From JAWBOD01 sp964651405 (GTDB lineage Archaea > Aenigmatarchaeota > Aenigmatarchaeia > Aenigmatarchaeales > Aenigmatarchaeaceae): 23,042 nucleotides of DNA. The position numbers and the translations under genes are program-made. The notes under the pieces were generated by a model that did not search any database, was not told the origin of the DNA, and was given only the letters and a program-made list of their open reading frames with translations. The stretch's first letter is position 1, and each line of letters begins with the position of its first letter. The stretch spans positions 1 to 23,042 of the forward strand of contig CAZYZB010000013.1 of assembly GCA_964651405.1 (NCBI GenBank), in the 5' to 3' direction. Positions 19,204 through 23,042 of the stretch are shown one piece after another.

Positions 19204-20352
19204 ATGGATAATATAGTTCAATCCGCTTTTAATAGAGCTTTTGGATCTGACAAAAACTTTTCTCCATCACCGGGAGTACAGGGACGAATAGAGGAAGCAG
19301 AAAGAATTGACTGGGAGGCAAGAGTCTCTGAAGAATTTGACATTCAAATGCACAAGGCAAAGATAATGGTTATTGGATGTGGAGGAGCAGGATGCAACAC
19401 AGTATCAAGACTGACGGACATAGGTGCATCTGGAGCAGACATAATAGCATTGAATACAGATGCAAAGCACCTGTCAATAACCAAGGCTCACAAGAAACTG
19501 CTTATAGGAAAAGACACTACCAAGGGACTAGGTGCAGGTGGTTATCCACAAATAGGTGAGAAATCGGCCACTGAGCAAAGGACTCAAATTAAACAAATAA
19601 TAGAAGGAGCAGATTTGGTATTTGTAACAGCTGGAATGGGAGGAGGAACAGGAACAGGAGCAGCTCCAGTAATTGCAGAAATAGCTAAGAGCTTAGGAGC
19701 AATAGTAGTAGGAGCAGTTACAATGCCTTTCAAAATGGAAGGAACAAGGATCCAGAAGGCTGAAGATGGTTTGTCAAAATTAAGACAAGTGACTGACACA
19801 GTAGTCGTCATAGAGAACCAGAAACTGTTAGAATATGCTGGTTCAATGCCAATATCTCAGGCATTTGCTTTGGCAGACGAGCTAATATCAATGATGATAA
19901 AAGGAATAACCGAAACAATAACAGTCCCATCTCTAGTTAACTTAGATTTTGCAGATGTCAAGACAATAATGAAGTGTGGTGGAGTATCAGCAATATGTGT
20001 TGGTGAGAGCGACTCTCAATCAAGAATAAAAGATGCTGTTCTAAAAGCATTGAATCATCCATTGCTTGAAGTGGATTACACAGGAGCTTTAGGAGCACTA
20101 ATACATGTAGTCTGTGGACCAGATTGCACTTTAGCAGAAATCAATGAGGCAGGAGAATTGATATCTAAGAAACTTAGCCAAGACGCCCAGATAATTTGGG
20201 GAGCAAGAGTCATGCAAGAATATGCAGGTAAGGTTCAGGTTATTGCAATAATTACAGGTGTTAAATCGCCTTACATACTTGGACCAATTCAGAGAGAAGA
20301 GTTAGAGAGATCGGCTGAAAATGAACTAGGTATTCCAGTGATCTTGAGATGA
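19204..20352 (+). CDS. ftsZ: Cell division protein FtsZ
   Basis: Tubulin-like GTPase (382 aa) that polymerises into the division ring. Visible are the N-terminal nucleotide-binding VIGCGGAGCNTV (about 56-67), the tubulin signature GGGTGTG (146-152), and the T7 synergy loop NLDFADV (246-252) whose Asp residues complete the GTPase site of the next subunit. A C-terminal domain follows, ending at VILR without the long linker and tail seen in many FtsZ proteins. The N-terminal extension (about 45 residues before the Rossmann strand) is typical of archaeal FtsZ. The start is fixed by GAGGTGA. The gene is monocistronic, with a terminator after it. Confidence 0.97.
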   Translation: MDNIVQSAFNRAFGSDKNFSPSPGVQGRIEEAERIDWEARVSEEFDIQMHKAKIMVIGCGGAGCNTVSRLTDIGASGADIIALNTDAKHLSITKAHKKLLIGKDTTKGLGAGGYPQIGEKSATEQRTQIKQIIEGADLVFVTAGMGGGTGTGAAPVIAEIAKSLGAIVVGAVTMPFKMEGTRIQKAEDGLSKLRQVTDTVVVIENQKLLEYAGSMPISQAFALADELISMMIKGITETITVPSLVNLDFADVKTIMKCGGVSAICVGESDSQSRIKDAVLKALNHPLLEVDYTGALGALIHVVCGPDCTLAEINEAGELISKKLSQDAQIIWGARVMQEYAGKVQVIAIITGVKSPYILGPIQREELERSAENELGIPVILR

Positions 20353-20376
20353 ACAAACTAAAGGAAGTTAAGATTA

Positions 20377-20411
20377 AGAAGGGGGAGGAAGCTCCCTTCT
20401 TTTTAATTTTC
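20377..20411 (+). terminator. Hairpin plus T-tract terminator of ftsZ
   Basis: AGAAGGGGGAG / CTCCCTTCT form a GC-rich stem with a two-base bulge and loop GAAG (20377-20400), followed directly by TTTTAATTTT. It lies 25 bases past the ftsZ stop. The following 20412-20593 holds a pyrimidine-rich tract and no gene I can support. Confidence 0.7.
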
Positions 20412-20593
20412 TTTTCAAAGAACAACTAACTTCCTTTTCCTTTTTTCTTTTTTATTTAAATTTCATTTCTCTTAGAATTGGTTAAATAGGTTTGCGCATA
20501 TCCTATTAAGGAATTAGAGCACTTTTCTAAATGTGGGAAAACGGAGTGCAACATGCCAACTGAATGAAATGAGGGAGAGTTGAGAAGATGGCA

Positions 20594-21352
20594 TTAGATT
20601 AGTTTAATGATGTTATTATGAATTTTACCATTTGAAGCTATAATTCCGATTTTGTTTATGTTCCATGTTTTAGAACTATAATTTTGAATTTTACCTCCTG
20701 CTTCTATAACTATTAACGACCCTGCAGCATGATCTTCGGGCGTAGTTCCATTATCAACAAGAGCTTCAATTCTACCTCTAGCAATATTGCACAGATTCAA
20801 TGCCGGAGAAAAATTAATAACAACTTTTCTCGAATTAAAAGACAATTTTTCAATGACTTTTAATCCCTTTTTAATATTTTTTTCATCTGAAGAATACGCT
20901 GATGCTATAAATGAATCTGACATATTCTGTGTTGAAGAAACTGAAATAGGTTTATTATTCAGGAGAGCGCCCTTTCCTTTTTCAGCAATATAGAGCTCGT
21001 TTAGAATAGGATTAAACACCACACCTAAAATAACTTCATTATTTTTAGCTAATGCGATAGAGACAGAAAAATATGGGTTTCCAATAACAAAATTGGATGT
21101 TCCGTCTAACGGATCAATATACCATGAAAATTCTGATTTTTTATGTTCATTTCCAGACTCTTCTGTAATAATGTTATGTTCTGGAAAGTTATCCTTAATT
21201 ATCTTGATAATCGTTTTTTCTGACTTATAATCGGCATCAGAAACAACGTCATGTTTGGCTTTGCCTTTTACGTTTTGAGGTCTAAAAAATTCAGATTTCA
21301 GAATATTTCCAGCAGTTTTTGCTGCTTTTATTGCAACAGTCCTAAACTCCAT
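20594..21352 (-). CDS. Inositol-monophosphatase family phosphatase (252 aa)
   Basis: A Mg2+-dependent sugar/inositol phosphatase of the cytoplasm. The metal-binding motifs are EESG (64-67) and WYIDPLDGTSNF with Asp80 and Asp83. The third site, usually WDxAAG, reads PEDHAAG here (Asp207), so the metal ligand is kept but the Trp is lost. Archaeal members hydrolyse inositol-1-phosphate and often fructose-1,6-bisphosphate; which one applies here cannot be read. Length is normal for the family. No close operon partner. Confidence 0.9.
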   Translation of the reverse strand: MEFRTVAIKAAKTAGNILKSEFFRPQNVKGKAKHDVVSDADYKSEKTIIKIIKDNFPEHNIITEESGNEHKKSEFSWYIDPLDGTSNFVIGNPYFSVSIALAKNNEVILGVVFNPILNELYIAEKGKGALLNNKPISVSSTQNMSDSFIASAYSSDEKNIKKGLKVIEKLSFNSRKVVINFSPALNLCNIARGRIEALVDNGTTPEDHAAGSLIVIEAGGKIQNYSSKTWNINKIGIIASNGKIHNNIIKLI

Positions 21353-21477
21353 AAGATATAATATTTATTAATATGAATAAAAGTCTTTCACCATCTAAAC
21401 TAAACATAAGTTGGCCTATTCTCACAAACATATCTCCTACTATTAAAGAACCTTATTCAAAGTTATTTAATCCAACA

Positions 21478-22146
21478 TTAGCGAAATTTCATATAAGTTG
21501 GTTTTTTCTCCTCAGAAACATTCTTCGTTAGAAGAGTTTGTCCAAATTTTTCAATGTGAATATATTCTTGAGTTGATTGTTTTGGAGGAACTGTAGGTTC
21601 TTCTGCGGGATAACCTAAGGTTATAATAGCACAAGGCCTCACATACTCTGGGCACTCGAGCATCCTAGCAACAACTACTTCAGAGAAGGCTCCTACCCAG
21701 CATGTCCCTAAGTCTAATGACTCGGCTGTTAGAAGCATGTTTTCAATTGCAGCTGCTACTGCCTGCACACCATAAAGCCTTGATCCTCTTTCTCCATAAA
21801 CAGCTCCTGCAAGCCTTACGTTTACGCAAGCTATTATAAAAACAGGAGCTTCAAGCATCCAGTTCTGATTGAAAGAGGCAGTAGCCAAATCCTTTTTCAT
21901 ATCAGGATTTTTAACAACTATGAATTCCCAAGGTTGGTAATTTCCTGCCGATGGGGTGTATCTTGTAGAGTCTAGAACCTTTTGCAATATTTCATCAGGA
22001 ACATCCTTCTGTAAGTATTTTCTAACAGATCTTCTTTTTTTAATTATATTTGATAGAATTTCGTATACTTGTGGTTGTATAGGTTCTTCTTTATAGTCTA
22101 TATTAACCCCACCTTTTCCGAATTTCCTTAAAGTATCAAAAGGCAT
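21478..22146 (-). CDS. Nitroreductase-family flavoprotein (222 aa)
   Basis: The FMN-phosphate motif RRSVRKY (38-44) opens the domain. TPSAGNYQPWEFIVVKN is the conserved flavin-contact region, and LGTCWVGAFSE and CAIITLGYPAEEP are the C-terminal FMN-binding stretches. Such dimeric enzymes reduce nitro groups, quinones or other substrates with NAD(P)H. The N-terminal about 30 residues (to EPIQPQVYE) extend beyond the usual start; Met1 is used because no nearer ATG exists. The true substrate is unknown. Confidence 0.9.
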   Translation of the reverse strand: MPFDTLRKFGKGGVNIDYKEEPIQPQVYEILSNIIKKRRSVRKYLQKDVPDEILQKVLDSTRYTPSAGNYQPWEFIVVKNPDMKKDLATASFNQNWMLEAPVFIIACVNVRLAGAVYGERGSRLYGVQAVAAAIENMLLTAESLDLGTCWVGAFSEVVVARMLECPEYVRPCAIITLGYPAEEPTVPPKQSTQEYIHIEKFGQTLLTKNVSEEKKPTYMKFR

Positions 22147-22158
22147 AAAAATTAATTG

Positions 22159-22500
22159 TTAAAGGAAGTTAAAAAGGTTTGGCAACGCTTGCATTCCTTT
22201 AATATAAGTTGTATAAGCATAAGTTTCAACGCGATCAAAGCCTTGGCCTTTGTAGTTTCCGTTTGAACAGAAAAAGCAAAAGTTATCTTTCATTGTAAGA
22301 GTATTTAATTTTAAGCTATTAGGTTCTATATCAAATTTTTCAAAAGGATAATAATCTCCATCAACAAGCAGGGAGTCTTTTAATTTTTTAAATTTAAATC
22401 CTATTTTTTTATATAAATTCTTTAAACCGCTTCTATAATTCCAGTTCAAGGAAGCTTTTAAACCGCCCCTATAACTCCACTTTAAAACAATCGGGTTCAT
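22159..22500 (-). CDS. Hypothetical protein with a 12-residue tandem repeat (113 aa)
   Basis: The start is placed at MNPIVLKW because a CATAAAAAG box lies about 27 bases upstream; the ATG at 22551 would include that box. Residues 8-31 hold two copies of a 12-residue unit (WSYRGGLKASLN / WNYRSGLKNLYK), also visible as a 36-bp DNA repeat. The rest is basic, then beta-rich, with CFFC near residue 77. No family is recognised. Confidence 0.5.
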   Translation of the reverse strand: MNPIVLKWSYRGGLKASLNWNYRSGLKNLYKKIGFKFKKLKDSLLVDGDYYPFEKFDIEPNSLKLNTLTMKDNFCFFCSNGNYKGQGFDRVETYAYTTYIKGMQALPNLFNFL

Positions 22501-22646
22501 AATCTTTTGATGGAAAATAATCTTTTTATGCTTGAGAACGATGTACAACAAATAACTAACTTATGATTGATTTGGGTGTGTGAATACCTTTCTACTTGAG
22601 AAAAATAAGGTTCATTAAAAAACTCCACATATAGAAAAATCAAGAT

Positions 22647-23042
22647 TTAAGTTTTACAACTGCTGACATTACAATAACAAGCAGTCATTTTATATGTCGC
22701 ATTAGGTTCTATTACCTTATAAATCGTAGAGTTATATTTTTCGGCACAGGTGTTCTTGCAGTATGTAAAAGGATCTCTTCCAAAAGATGCTCCTGATTCA
22801 TATGCCTTTGTGAGGTTAGATGCGCATTCTTTAGAAACGTTTTGATATATTGGTAAAAATTTCATAATTTCTTTATTATAAGTAAGAATAACATAACCAA
22901 AAATAATAATTATTATGATTATCATAGCAGCTTTTGCAGATATTCTAAATTTTGGTGAGATTTCTTTTGGTTTCTCTTCTCTTGGGTGTTTAACCTTATC
23001 TATAGCCTCCATCAGTTTGTCTGTTATTTTGCTATCTTTTTT
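22647..23042 (-). CDS. Membrane-anchored Cys-rich protein, possibly 5'-partial
   Basis: A charged N-terminus, then a single hydrophobic segment unusually rich in Ile (AAMIIIIIIIFGYVIL), then an outside domain of about 75 residues with cysteines ending in CYCNVSSCKT. It has N-glycosylation-like NXS/T sites. The ATG at 23012 gives 121 aa, but the frame stays open through the last 30 bases (KKDSKITDKL), so the gene may start outside the window. It resembles the proteins at 545-925 and 5863-6393 in layout, not obviously in sequence. Confidence 0.6.
   Translation of the reverse strand, partial: KKDSKITDKLMEAIDKVKHPREEKPKEISPKFRISAKAAMIIIIIIIFGYVILTYNKEIMKFLPIYQNVSKECASNLTKAYESGASFGRDPFTYCKNTCAEKYNSTIYKVIEPNATYKMTACYCNVSSCKT

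Noticed and set aside
21373..21531. 52-codon plus-strand frame between the phosphatase and nitroreductase genes
   Set aside because: Much of it is antisense to the nitroreductase C-terminus, there is no ribosome site, and the composition looks random.

Overview
The window is archaeal. The first 256 bases are the 5' end of an archaeal 16S rRNA gene on the minus strand. Five of the seven tRNA genes carry BHB-type introns, promoters look like archaeal TATA boxes, and FtsZ, an archaeal-type asparaginyl-tRNA synthetase and an archaeal lipobox are present. AT-rich sequence, very compact genes, many small proteins, convergent genes that share stop codons, and introns at unusual tRNA positions suggest a small-genome DPANN-type archaeon. 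That lineage is an inference; only a 16S comparison would settle it.

Layout. 1-5.1 kb: 16S rRNA start (-), a membrane-anchored Cys-rich protein (+), a P2A-type Ca2+ ATPase (-), a DedA/VTT-like membrane protein (+), two small hypothetical proteins and tRNA-His. 5.1-8.8 kb: a mostly minus-strand string in which tRNA and protein genes alternate: a 25-aa basic peptide, a winged-helix protein, a lipoprotein (+), tRNA-Leu, a coiled-coil protein, a decayed cutA, tRNA-Gly, an MFS transporter and tRNA-Ser. 8.9-11.4 kb: a zinc-ribbon gene cut by an assembly gap that looks closable, a 540-bp intergenic region packed with GTAC-centred dyads, a winged-helix gene, a cluster of overlapping tiny basic ORFs between two copies of a 32-bp promoter repeat, and tRNA-Glu. 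11.5-15.3 kb: a RelE/ParE-like protein with a winged-helix partner (possible toxin-antitoxin pair), tRNA-Arg, purF, asnS and a 58-aa AbrB-type protein. 15.3-18.5 kb: an unrecognised protein with weak SIS-domain resemblance, a MinD-family ATPase with a membrane-anchored partner, and tRNA-Asn. 18.5-20.4 kb: ftsZ behind a 440-bp region holding a hairpin array and its own promoter dyads. 20.4-23.0 kb: an inositol-monophosphatase family enzyme, a nitroreductase, a repeat-bearing hypothetical and a Cys-rich membrane-anchored protein open at the window edge.

The strongest result is the tRNA introns. Four tRNAs look broken until introns are removed at 29/30 (Gly), 30/31 (Arg, Leu, Asn) and 37/38 (His, Leu, Asn). 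In every case the four exon bases at -6 to -3 before the 5' cut pair with the four intron bases at -6 to -3 before the 3' cut. The three single introns (His, Gly, Arg) are all exactly 14 nt with the same 1+7+4+2 plan. In tRNA-Leu and tRNA-Asn the second intron's outer helix exists only after the first intron is removed, which implies ordered splicing. Second in interest are the two hairpins upstream of ftsZ, whose stems differ completely while both loops carry CGGGCA, and the GTAC operator-like array before the winged-helix gene at 10075.
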